Part shown: positions 7,550 to 15,227 of the stretch, piece after piece
How the letters are laid out: each line of letters starts with the position of its first letter
How positions within the stretch are numbered: position 1 is the first letter of the stretch
NCBI GenBank assembly: GCA_934476545.1
Contig: CAKSOB010000009.1
Span: 1-31,794, forward strand
DNA length: 31,794 bases
Origin: an uncultured Eubacteriales bacterium
GTDB taxonomy: Bacteria > Bacillota > Clostridia > Oscillospirales > Acutalibacteraceae
Reading direction: 5' to 3'
The notes under the pieces: model-generated
Database searches by the model: none
The model's input: the letters and a program-made list of their open reading frames with translations, nothing else
What the model was told of the DNA's origin: nothing
Translations under genes and position numbers: made by a program

Positions 7550-9430
7550 TTACAGATGCCAAAGCGTATTGGAAACGTCACTTGCCATGTGGAATCCTTC
7601 TCGTGGCGAGAGGGATAGCGTATTCACTGCCGGACCGTCCGGCAGACAGGAGCGCTTAAATTGCTGTTGGAAAAAGCGGCGATAGAAGTTTTGGAGCCAG
7701 TGTTCTATAACAACATCCGGACAGACACCGTTGAAAGCAATTTTTGCAAGCCGCAAAATCTTTTTCGGGGAGAATCCGTTTTGCAATGCGTGATACAAAA
7801 AGAAGTCATGCAACTCGTAAGGGCCTACCAATTCTTCTGTTTTTTGCGCAATGTCTCCGTCTTTGGCAGGCAGCAATTCCGGGCTGACCGGAGTATCCAG
7901 AATATCTGCAAGAACAGCTTGCAGCGGTTTTTCCGCATGATTTGAAAGATGCTGAACAATATGTCGCATCAGCGTTTTGGGAATCGAACCGTTAATGCCG
8001 TACATAGACATATGGTCGCCATTATACGTTGCCCAACCCAATGCTAGTTCCGATAAATCTCCGGTACCGATGACCATGCCCCCCAGTTGATTGGCAACAT
8101 CCATCAGGACTTGGGTACGCTCTCGTGCCTGCCCGTTTTCAAAGGTAATGTCCAGTTGCTCCATGGATTGTCCAATATCCACAAAGTGCTGGGCGACGGC
8201 TTTTCCAATGGGAATCTCTCGGAAGGATACGCCCAAGGCTTCTGCCAAAGATTGCGCATTGGACTTGGTACGTCCTGTTGTGCCAAAGCAAGGCATGGAG
8301 ATTGCCAGAATTTCGCTGCGGTTTTTCCCCAGATTATCGTAGGTGCGAGCAGTAACCAACAGTGCCAAGGTGGAGTCCAGTCCACCGGACAATCCAATGA
8401 CAGCGGTTTTGCAGTGGGTGTGGGTCAGCCGTTTTGCCAAACCGCTGCACTGCAAATCTAAAATGCGTTCCAGTCGTTGCGCCGTTGCTTCCGGAGTATC
8501 CGTTGGTAGGAACGGAGAAGGAGAAACGGAGCGGGTCAACGCTGTGTCCGATTGCTTCAGTGGAATGGCGATCGGAACGATTGGATGGAGTGGAACCGGA
8601 AATCCTTTTTTCCGTTGGTTTTGCAAAAGGTCAAAATCCACCTCGGAAACAGTCAATCCGACAGAGAACAGGTCGCCTTCTGCTAAAGTGACTCCGTTTT
8701 CCGCAATCAGACGATGACCGCCCCAAACCAAGTCGGTGGTAGATTCTCCGGGTCCTGCTTCTGCAGTCAGGTAGCCGCAGCAAAGACGGCGACTAAGGCT
8801 TTCCTGATCCTGCTTTCGCAGAGCGGCAGCATCTACCGTTTCCGGTGTAGCAGAGGGGTGCAGCATTAAGGTCACACCCTGCTCTGCTGTCAGCTTGGTT
8901 GCCGGGGAGAGTGGGTGCGTCCACTCGCTGCCGATTTCAATGCCCACGCGTGCATTGCCCAGTGTGGGAATGGAGAAGACAGCCTGATCGGAAGGTAGAA
9001 GCGGCACGGTTTGTCCGCAAAGAGAAATAGATTGCTCGCCGCGCAGCGGAGTAAATACTCGTTGCTCCAAAGCAGTAAGCTGTGTTTTTCCCACAACACC
9101 AAGAAGGGTTCCTTGATGAAACACTGCACAAGCATTGTAAATACCATGTCCTACACGAACAGGCAGCCCTACAACGCAAGCAATGTCCAAGGTTTTGGTT
9201 TGCGCTAACAGAGCGGACAGCGCCACTTCTGCACCATCCAAAAGCACGGTGCTGCGGAATAAATCTCCGCAGGTTGCGCCGGTAAGGCATAGCTCCGGAA
9301 ATACAATGAGCTTACAGCCGAGGGTAGCGGATTCCGCAATTTGATTGAAAATGGCAGCTTCGTTGGTAGGGCAATCCGTTACCGCAATGGGTGGGGTTGC
9401 ACTGCAAACGCTGAGAAATCCGTCTTGCAT
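7550..9430 (-). CDS. nadE: NAD+ synthase, two-domain NadE with degenerate glutaminase site
   Basis: NadE converts nicotinic acid adenine dinucleotide to NAD+ with ATP and ammonia. The 626-aa protein has the usual N-terminal nitrilase-fold glutaminase (about 1-290) and C-terminal synthetase with PP-loop LSGGLDST (347-354), ending in the typical SLSPRE...DVSNTLWHL tail. In the glutaminase, catalytic Glu46 (FPELCLTG) and Lys115 (GVVGKTQL) are present. The nucleophile motif, normally EICED, reads EIGSEW, so residue 167 is Gly (codon GGC at 8930-8932, minus strand) where Cys is expected. The following NLSAS-type stretch is also changed (HPSATPE). The glutaminase is therefore predicted inactive and the enzyme dependent on free ammonia or another amidotransferase. 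AAGGAGG precedes the ATG by 8 nt. It is the middle gene of a three-gene operon. Confidence 0.92.
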   Translation of the reverse strand: MQDGFLSVCSATPPIAVTDCPTNEAAIFNQIAESATLGCKLIVFPELCLTGATCGDLFRSTVLLDGAEVALSALLAQTKTLDIACVVGLPVRVGHGIYNACAVFHQGTLLGVVGKTQLTALEQRVFTPLRGEQSISLCGQTVPLLPSDQAVFSIPTLGNARVGIEIGSEWTHPLSPATKLTAEQGVTLMLHPSATPETVDAAALRKQDQESLSRRLCCGYLTAEAGPGESTTDLVWGGHRLIAENGVTLAEGDLFSVGLTVSEVDFDLLQNQRKKGFPVPLHPIVPIAIPLKQSDTALTRSVSPSPFLPTDTPEATAQRLERILDLQCSGLAKRLTHTHCKTAVIGLSGGLDSTLALLVTARTYDNLGKNRSEILAISMPCFGTTGRTKSNAQSLAEALGVSFREIPIGKAVAQHFVDIGQSMEQLDITFENGQARERTQVLMDVANQLGGMVIGTGDLSELALGWATYNGDHMSMYGINGSIPKTLMRHIVQHLSNHAEKPLQAVLADILDTPVSPELLPAKDGDIAQKTEELVGPYELHDFFLYHALQNGFSPKKILRLAKIAFNGVCPDVVIEHWLQNFYRRFFQQQFKRSCLPDGPAVNTLSLSPREGFHMASDVSNTLWHL

Positions 9431-9445
9431 AGGACGTTCCTCCTT

Positions 9446-10402
9446 TTAAGATTGTACGGCATCCGGTAAAACTGTAATGGGTTTATCATACAGCTTTTCC
9501 GGATGGAATCGGTCACTGTTGTAGAAATGAAGATGACTGTGAATCTTTCGCAGTTGGGTTGAAAATCCTCGCAAGGAGCGTCGTGTTAAATGATATTTCA
9601 ACAAGTAATAATCGCAGTAGAAATTGGTTTTTCTGCACAGTGCCCCAAAGGCTTTCTTGTGCGCAGTGTAATCTCCGTCCTGTTCTAACGAGATGCGAAC
9701 CGAAGCAGCAGCCCGAATGAAATCGTTGATTTTTTTCGGGTTGGGTGTTTTTAAAATACTGGTTTTTCGCTGCACATAGTAATACAGCGGGCGATCAATC
9801 ACCGCTACGGTGTTTGCCTGCCGAAACAGTTTGTGGGTGGTTGCCAAATCCTCAAATGCCATAGAAGGATAGGTGATGTTGTGCTCAGTAAACAGGGAGC
9901 GTTTATATAATTTATTCCAAGCATAGCTTTGCACCTGAAGGTCTTGCAGCAGCTTGGTGATTGCCTGTTCTCGGTTATAAACGCCATGGCAGCGGAAAGG
10001 ATGCGCCACTCGTTTTTTCAAGTCTTCATAGTAATAGTAGCAGAAGCAGCAGGCAATTTCCGCATGATTGGAAACACAAGCGTCATATAATTCCTGCAAA
10101 AAGGTCGGCGCAATAAAATCATCGCTGTCCAAAAAGGAAATATATTCGCCGGTTGCGAGGGAAAGTCCGGTGTTTCGTGCGGCGGCAAGCCCTTGGTTTT
10201 CTTGATCTACCACAAGGAAGTTCGGATGGGTTTCTGCAAATTGATGCAGAATCTCCGAAGAGCGGTCGGTAGCGCCGTCATTCACCGCAATAACGGTAAA
10301 ATCTTGAAAGGTTTGTCGGGCAATTGAAGCCAAACAGCGGGGCAGGTAGTCCTCTACGTTGTAAACCGGCAGGATCACAGTAATTTTTGGTGTGTCAGCC
10401 AT
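9446..10402 (-). CDS. Glycosyltransferase family 2
   Basis: This is a GT-A fold transferase of 318 aa using a nucleotide-sugar donor, probably building a cell-surface polysaccharide or glycoconjugate. The N-terminal half has ITVILPVYNVEDYLPRCL, VNDGATDRS, NQGLAAARNTGL and the metal-binding YISFLDSDDF, all GT2 hallmarks of the EpsJ/WcaA type. The C-terminal part is more variable and has no clear membrane helix. The start at 10402 has AAGGAG at 7-nt spacing; an upstream in-frame ATG at 10420 overlaps that site. It is the first gene of an operon with nadE 15 nt downstream. The pairing has no obvious biochemical logic, and the acceptor is unknown. Confidence 0.88.
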   Translation of the reverse strand: MADTPKITVILPVYNVEDYLPRCLASIARQTFQDFTVIAVNDGATDRSSEILHQFAETHPNFLVVDQENQGLAAARNTGLSLATGEYISFLDSDDFIAPTFLQELYDACVSNHAEIACCFCYYYYEDLKKRVAHPFRCHGVYNREQAITKLLQDLQVQSYAWNKLYKRSLFTEHNITYPSMAFEDLATTHKLFRQANTVAVIDRPLYYYVQRKTSILKTPNPKKINDFIRAAASVRISLEQDGDYTAHKKAFGALCRKTNFYCDYYLLKYHLTRRSLRGFSTQLRKIHSHLHFYNSDRFHPEKLYDKPITVLPDAVQS

Positions 10403-10434
10403 GATGATTCTCCTTTGCACAGGTTGTTACTTCT

Positions 10435-10463
10435 ATTGTACAAAGGTGCTGAAAGGATGTCAA
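10435..10463 (-). promoter_or_regulatory. Strong promoter of the GT2-nadE operon
   Basis: Minus strand: perfect -35 TTGACA, 17-bp spacer, -10 TACAAT, placed about 30 nt before the start codon. Confidence 0.88.
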
Positions 10464-10470
10464 GGAGCGG

Positions 10471-10501
10471 AAAAAGAAACCGCCCGAGGAAAACCGGGCG
10501 G
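10471..10501 (-). terminator. Terminator of the 197-201 aa lipoprotein gene
   Basis: Minus strand: CCGCCCG and CGGGCGG form a 7-bp GC stem with an 8-nt loop, followed by TTTCTTTTT. It lies just after the lipoprotein stop codon and just before the next promoter. Confidence 0.88.
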
Positions 10502-10510
10502 CGGGAAAGG

Positions 10511-11116
10511 TTAGTTGTTTTGTTCGGTATCTTGTGCAATGGTAATGAGGTAAACGCAATCAAATTGCTTTAAAATGGAATCCTTGTCTTCCAGATTAGA
10601 CCATTCATGGAATGGCTTCTCCGAGATGGTGGAGCTGTCCTCGCCACTCTTATAAGCGGTGTAGTACAACAGATGCTCCTTGCCGTCTGTAAGGCTGAAG
10701 TCGGATTCACCTACATCGGTAATGCGAATCATAGAGGTACCGTCTTGTACGGAAAAATAAGGGGTAGGATATACCATTCGTCCGCCGGGAGCGGCAATGG
10801 TCCAAACGTAGTCCAATCCGGAGCTGTTCACACCACTGACATAGAGTGCGTTATTGCCCTCTGCGCCTTGAACATTCCGCATTTCGGAATCGGATTTCTT
10901 CTCTCCCTTATGATAGGTGGTCAATTTTACAACAGCAGAAGTACCGTCGGTCGGCAGTGCAAAGCGAGCAGAAACATCTGCCATAGCACCGGCAACGGTG
11001 GTTTCTTCTTCGTTAAAATCGGCAGTGGTAACCGTAGGGTTGCTGCCGCAACCGGTCAGCGCTACGGCAGATACAGTCAGCATGGCTGCCAGCAGCAAAA
11101 TCAATCTTTTTTTCAT
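10511..11116 (-). CDS. Putative lipoprotein of unknown function (201 aa)
   Basis: The N terminus is a type II signal peptide: MKKR, a hydrophobic core and lipobox LTGC with the lipidated Cys at 23. The mature part is a soluble extracellular domain, acidic and rich in Thr/Ser, without a motif I can name. It includes a FALPTDGTSAVVKLTTY segment and an aromatic PTPYFSVQDG segment that suggest a beta-sheet domain. It has its own promoter and terminator, so it is monocistronic. GGGGAGG precedes the ATG by about 8 nt. It lies beside another minus-strand lipoprotein gene (VanW type), separated by a terminator, so a shared role is not implied. Confidence 0.8.
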   Translation of the reverse strand: MKKRLILLLAAMLTVSAVALTGCGSNPTVTTADFNEEETTVAGAMADVSARFALPTDGTSAVVKLTTYHKGEKKSDSEMRNVQGAEGNNALYVSGVNSSGLDYVWTIAAPGGRMVYPTPYFSVQDGTSMIRITDVGESDFSLTDGKEHLLYYTAYKSGEDSSTISEKPFHEWSNLEDKDSILKQFDCVYLITIAQDTEQNN

Positions 11117-11146
11117 ATATAAGTCCTCCCCTGATATTCTTTCCTT

Positions 11147-11175
11147 ATTGTACCAAATTCTACAATGGAAAACAA
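11147..11175 (-). promoter_or_regulatory. Promoter of the 201-aa lipoprotein gene
   Basis: Minus strand: -35 TTGTTT, 17-bp spacer, -10 TACAAT, about 30 nt upstream of the start codon. Confidence 0.65.
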
Positions 11176-11199
11176 GAACTGCATAAAATTTTAAAAAGA

Positions 11200-11228
11200 G
11201 AAAAAGCCACCGGATTGGGCGGCTTTTT
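11200..11228 (-). terminator. Terminator of the VanW-family gene
   Basis: AAAAAGCC and GGCTTTTT pair around a GC-rich loop that can form a further CC/GG pair. The minus strand continues into a U-rich tract. It sits about 18 nt past the stop. Confidence 0.8.
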
Positions 11229-11245
11229 CAGCAAAAAATCAGAAT

Positions 11246-12634
11246 TTAGCTGTTGGTTTTTGTTCCCGGACCATAGCGGTAAATTGCACCGATGGCAGGG
11301 TAGTAACTGTCGGGCAAATCTTCTGTTTTGACGACGGTTCCGTTTTTGTAGAAAATCTTTTGTGCAGAAGCGGTTTGTCCCTCTCTGGCAGCACGATCGG
11401 TTTCGATCTCGCCTTTTTTCAACGAGCTATCCAGTTCATATATAGAGCTCGGAACGTCCAGTGTACCGGTTTGTTCGGAGGTGACTTCAATTTCGTCATA
11501 CTCGGAGGATTGATCGCCGTAGATGGTGACGGTCAGTCGAGTGCCGCTCATACTGCACTGGAGATAAACCGGATAATCTGTGTCGTTGCGGAATTGAAAA
11601 TCTTGGCTGCCATAGTCTACGGCAGCGTCTTGTCCAATGGGGACATAAGAGGATGGCCACATATGATTGTGCCGTTCCACAATGGTCAGGTTGGCGCGAA
11701 TGACCGCGCCGTAAATGGTAGTGCTGGCTTGGCAAATACCGCCGCCGTAGGAATCCTCCAATTTGCCATTGACGATTGCGCCTGCCGGGACAAAGCCTCT
11801 GGAACCGTTGGTGCTGTCACCTAAGGTGTCGTTAAAGGAAAATGTTTCTCCCGGCTGCAAAACGGTGCCGTTGCAGTATTGCAGCGCCAATTTCATATTT
11901 TTGTTTCCGTTTTCATTGTTGGTAGAGGTGGTGGAGAAGGTCGCCAGCTTTTTCATAACGCCTGCATAGTCGTCCTTATCCTTTTCCGGCTTTACAACCT
12001 CATATTCAATGGTTGCCGTTACATCGTGGCTGTTCTCCAGACCGGTTTCTACGGCTTCAATCAATTTCTTACGGTCAATCTTTCTGCCGTCTTTTCCGTC
12101 GGAGAATGTGAATTTCTTTCCATTGTAGGAGAGGATGGTCGGCTCTACCGGATCAATGTCCAGCTTGTCTGCCAGTTCATTCAGCTTTTGCTCCAAGGAT
12201 TGTTTATTGATGGATTGTCCTGCGCCAAACTCCCGTGGCTTTTTTGACAATAAGTATTTTTTCTCGTAATATTCTTTGGCGGTGCCATCATACAAGAAAT
12301 GATATGCTGCATTTACAGCGCCTTCGTAATCGGAATCAATGGTGAAATCCGCTTCGGTAAAGGTATAGGATTCGTCGTCCATTGTCAAGGTAACGGAAAA
12401 CGGTTCCGGTGTCTGCGTGCCACGGGAAAGAATTGCCAGCGCCTGTTCTTTGGTGCGTCCTTCCATATCGACACCACAGATAATGATCCCCTTGCAAAAG
12501 GTGGTATCGGTAACAACGGACAGATCTGCTGCAACGGTATCGTCCGCTTGGGAAAACCAGTCGCAGCCGGACAGCGATGTTAGCAGCAGGGCTGCCGAGA
12601 GGATCGCTGTAAGATATTTCACACGCTTTTGCAT
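11246..12634 (-). CDS. VanW-family lipoprotein with peptidoglycan-binding-like repeat
   Basis: This is a 462-aa surface lipoprotein. The lipobox is LSGC with Cys24. Residues about 50-210 hold two alpha/beta PG_binding_4-like modules of the kind found before L,D-transpeptidase and VanW domains. The VanW domain covers about 231-372 and contains the family signature LQPGETFSFN...PAGAIVNG and YGGGICQASTTIY (296-308). The C-terminal part (about 385-455) resembles a small G5-like domain. VanW proteins accompany glycopeptide resistance clusters in some species but are common housekeeping wall proteins in Clostridia; their biochemical role is not established. No vanA-type ligase is nearby. The start at 12634 has GGAGG at 7-nt spacing; the longer frame from 12670 overlaps the promoter -10. 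The gene is monocistronic. Confidence 0.9.
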   Translation of the reverse strand: MQKRVKYLTAILSAALLLTSLSGCDWFSQADDTVAADLSVVTDTTFCKGIIICGVDMEGRTKEQALAILSRGTQTPEPFSVTLTMDDESYTFTEADFTIDSDYEGAVNAAYHFLYDGTAKEYYEKKYLLSKKPREFGAGQSINKQSLEQKLNELADKLDIDPVEPTILSYNGKKFTFSDGKDGRKIDRKKLIEAVETGLENSHDVTATIEYEVVKPEKDKDDYAGVMKKLATFSTTSTNNENGNKNMKLALQYCNGTVLQPGETFSFNDTLGDSTNGSRGFVPAGAIVNGKLEDSYGGGICQASTTIYGAVIRANLTIVERHNHMWPSSYVPIGQDAAVDYGSQDFQFRNDTDYPVYLQCSMSGTRLTVTIYGDQSSEYDEIEVTSEQTGTLDVPSSIYELDSSLKKGEIETDRAAREGQTASAQKIFYKNGTVVKTEDLPDSYYPAIGAIYRYGPGTKTNS

Positions 12635-12668
12635 GATGATCCTCCTTCGTGTTTTTGATGATACTTTC

Positions 12669-12697
12669 ATTATAGTGCTTTAAAAGAGCAATGTAAA
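12669..12697 (-). promoter_or_regulatory. Promoter of the VanW-family gene
   Basis: Minus strand: -35 TTTACA, 17-bp spacer, perfect -10 TATAAT. It lies about 35 nt upstream of the chosen start. Confidence 0.85.
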
Positions 12698-12797
12698 GAG
12701 ATGTGACAGTTTCGCAATGAAGTTTTCACATTGCAATAAAATTCTTTCGGGGAATCAGAGAAATATCCTGAGGGGTCGTGCAAAATCCATCGGAATA

Positions 12798-12806
12798 TGA
12801 TACAAT
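12798..12806 (+). promoter_or_regulatory. Extended -10 promoter of the glycosyltransferase-desulfurase fusion gene
   Basis: TGA followed by TACAAT gives an extended -10. The -35 region (around 12775-12785, GTGCAA) is weak. The site is about 70 nt before the start codon, leaving a short leader. Confidence 0.5.
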
Positions 12807-12876
12807 AAAAAAAGATTACAACGCTGAATCAAAATGGTGCCATGGGATTTGAAAATCGGTTTGGGAGGAAGACTTT

Positions 12877-15168
12877 ATGCGAATTTTGATTTTTACCGCA
12901 GCAACCGGCGGCGGACACAAACGGACTTCAAAAGCAATGGAGGATTACTTTTTGCGCCATATTCCCGGCGCAGAGGTGCGAATTGTGGATGCCATCAAAG
13001 AAGTGAATAAGATGGTAGACAAGACCATTTGCGGTAGCTATGAATTTATGGCGATGCGTGCGCCAAAGCTGTACGGCGTGATTTATGATTCCACCCAAAA
13101 AGAAGGATTGGACATCAGCAAGCCGCTGTCTGCCATTGCTTGCCGCAAGCTGTTGCCGGTCATTACAGAATTTGATCCGGACGTGATCATTACAACACAC
13201 CCCTTTGCAGGGGAGATGGTTTCTCACTTAAAGAGCCGTCGAAAAATCGACAAGCCGCTGATCTCCATTATGACGGACTACGGACCGCACCGCAGCTATC
13301 TTGCCAAAAGTGTAGATGCATTCATCGTTCCTGCGCCGGAGTGCGTGGAACCGATGGTACAGATGGGCGTACAGCGGAAAAAAATTCATCCGTTCGGCAT
13401 CCCGGTATTTGATGTGTTTCATCCGGTACAGTCGGAAGAAATTCCTGCCCTGCGGGAGCAGCTGGGACTGCAAACAGACCCGAATTTGCCAACCATTTTA
13501 TTGATGGCAGGCAGCTTTGGCGTGACCAATATTTTGGGGATTTACAAATCTCTTATGGCATTGGAAGAAGCCTTCCAGCTTGTCATCATTACAGGGCGCA
13601 ACCAAAAGCTGTACGATGCCTTTGAGCAGGAAATTGTAGACGCGCCGAAGCCGGTTTTCTTGGTATTCTTTACCGATGTGGTGCAAAACTATATGCAGTG
13701 CAGCGATATGATTATCACGAAGCCCGGTGGACTGACCATTTCGGAAGCCATTGCCTGTGACCTGCCGATGGTGCTGTTCAATGCCATCCCCGGACAGGAA
13801 GAGGATAATGCAGAGTTCTTGGTAAACCGTGGTATGGCGGTGCGCATCGGGAAAAATCAAAACGGTGCAGAAGTCATTCAACGACTGCTCCACTATCCGG
13901 AAAAGCTGGATATGATGAAAAAATCCGTCCATGCATTCGATACCTCCAAGAGCCGTGTAAATCTTTGCGGTTTGGTGGTATCCATGGCACAGGGCTATCA
14001 GGAAAAGCGCCAACAAAAGAAAAAATCCGGCGGACAAATTTATTTGGACAACAGTGCTACCACAAAGGTTTGCGAAGAAGCAGCGGAGAAAATGGTAGAC
14101 ATGATGGTGCGGTGTTACGGCAATCCGTCCTCCATTCATCAAATGGGCTTTGAAGCAGAGCAAGAGATGGAAGCCGCCAGAGAAACCATCGCCAAATATA
14201 TCGGCGCAAAACCAGGAGAAATTACCTTTACCTCCTGCGGAACGGAAGCCAATAACTTAGCAATTTTCGGCGCAGTACAGGCACGCCGTCACAGCGGCAA
14301 TCGTGTGGTAACAACTGCCATTGAACACCCATCGGTATTGCAGTGTATGTACCAGTTGGAAAAGCGTGGCTACGAAGTGGTTCGGTTGCAGCCGGATCAT
14401 ACCGGACATATTTCCGAGGAGGAGCTAAGCGAAGCCATCAACGACAAAACCGTATTGGTCAGCATGATGTTGGTGAATAATGAAGTCGGAACCATTCAGC
14501 CGATTGAAACGGCGGCAAAAATCATTGCACGGAAAAAGTCACCGGCTATTCTCCATGTGGATGCGGTGCAGGCATTCGGAAAGCTGCCCATTAAAGTAAA
14601 GCGAATGAAAATCGGATTGTTGACCATGAGCGGGCATAAAATCCACGGACCAAAGGGGGTCGGCGCGCTGTATATTGCCGACGGATTGCGCTTGAAGCCG
14701 TTGCTGTACGGCGGCGGTCAAGAAAGAGGACTGCGCTCCGGTACGGAAGCAGTGCCGGCAATTTGCGGATTCGGCGCAGCGGTCAAAGCATTGCCGGAAA
14801 TCGAAGATTCTCTGGCACAACTGCAAGCGCTTAGCGACTACTGCCGAGAAAAGCTGTCTGAAATTCCGGGCGTTGTACTGAACTCTCCGCCGGATGCGCT
14901 GCCTTATATCGTTAACTTTTCAACCATGTCCATTCGTTCGGAAACCATGATTCATTTCTTGGCAGAGCGGAACATTTCCGTGTCCGGCGGGTCGGCTTGC
15001 TCCGGCGGAAAAGAAAGCCATGTGCTGACCGCAATGGGACTGAGCCGAAAGGCAATCCTGACCTCGATTCGTGTCAGCTTTTGCCATAATTCTACCACGC
15101 ATGACGTAGATGTGTTCGTAGAGGCGGTAGCTGACGGCATGAAGAAGCTGGCAAGCGGCAAACTTTAA
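12877..15168 (+). CDS. Fusion protein: MGDG-synthase/UgtP-like glycosyltransferase + cysteine desulfurase
   Basis: One uninterrupted 763-aa frame joins two complete enzymes. Residues 1-375 form a GT28-type lipid glycosyltransferase like UgtP or MGDG synthase, with TAATGGGHKRTSKAM (His14), ITTHPF, IMTDYGPH and the UDP-sugar site KPGGLTISEA (282-291) followed by IPGQEEDNAEF. After a basic linker (about 376-387, QEKRQQKKKSGG), residues 387-763 form a class V PLP cysteine desulfurase of NifS/IscS type. That half has IYLDNSATTK, FTSCGTEANN, IEHPSV, HVDAVQAFGK, PLP lysine K588 (SGHKIHGPKG) and catalytic C708 (SGGSACSGG). No stop, Shine-Dalgarno or convincing internal start separates the halves. GGGAGGA precedes the ATG by 7 nt. 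thiI lies 59 nt downstream, suggesting that the desulfurase feeds tRNA thiolation. Both domains keep their catalytic residues. I know of no characterised protein with this architecture. Confidence 0.92.
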   Translation: MRILIFTAATGGGHKRTSKAMEDYFLRHIPGAEVRIVDAIKEVNKMVDKTICGSYEFMAMRAPKLYGVIYDSTQKEGLDISKPLSAIACRKLLPVITEFDPDVIITTHPFAGEMVSHLKSRRKIDKPLISIMTDYGPHRSYLAKSVDAFIVPAPECVEPMVQMGVQRKKIHPFGIPVFDVFHPVQSEEIPALREQLGLQTDPNLPTILLMAGSFGVTNILGIYKSLMALEEAFQLVIITGRNQKLYDAFEQEIVDAPKPVFLVFFTDVVQNYMQCSDMIITKPGGLTISEAIACDLPMVLFNAIPGQEEDNAEFLVNRGMAVRIGKNQNGAEVIQRLLHYPEKLDMMKKSVHAFDTSKSRVNLCGLVVSMAQGYQEKRQQKKKSGGQIYLDNSATTKVCEEAAEKMVDMMVRCYGNPSSIHQMGFEAEQEMEAARETIAKYIGAKPGEITFTSCGTEANNLAIFGAVQARRHSGNRVVTTAIEHPSVLQCMYQLEKRGYEVVRLQPDHTGHISEEELSEAINDKTVLVSMMLVNNEVGTIQPIETAAKIIARKKSPAILHVDAVQAFGKLPIKVKRMKIGLLTMSGHKIHGPKGVGALYIADGLRLKPLLYGGGQERGLRSGTEAVPAICGFGAAVKALPEIEDSLAQLQALSDYCREKLSEIPGVVLNSPPDALPYIVNFSTMSIRSETMIHFLAERNISVSGGSACSGGKESHVLTAMGLSRKAILTSIRVSFCHNSTTHDVDVFVEAVADGMKKLASGKL

Positions 15169-15227
15169 AAGAATTTTATAAAATAAACTTTCAGATAAAA
15201 CTTAACGAAAAACGGAGAAAAACCTTT

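Noticed and set aside
10607..11122. 171-aa plus-strand frame
   Set aside because: It is antisense to the lipoprotein gene, which has a clear signal peptide, Shine-Dalgarno, promoter and terminator.
13498..14163. 221-aa minus-strand frame across the glycosyltransferase/desulfurase junction
   Set aside because: It could have hinted at two separate genes, but the plus frame is continuous with both domains intact, and the minus frame has no family features.
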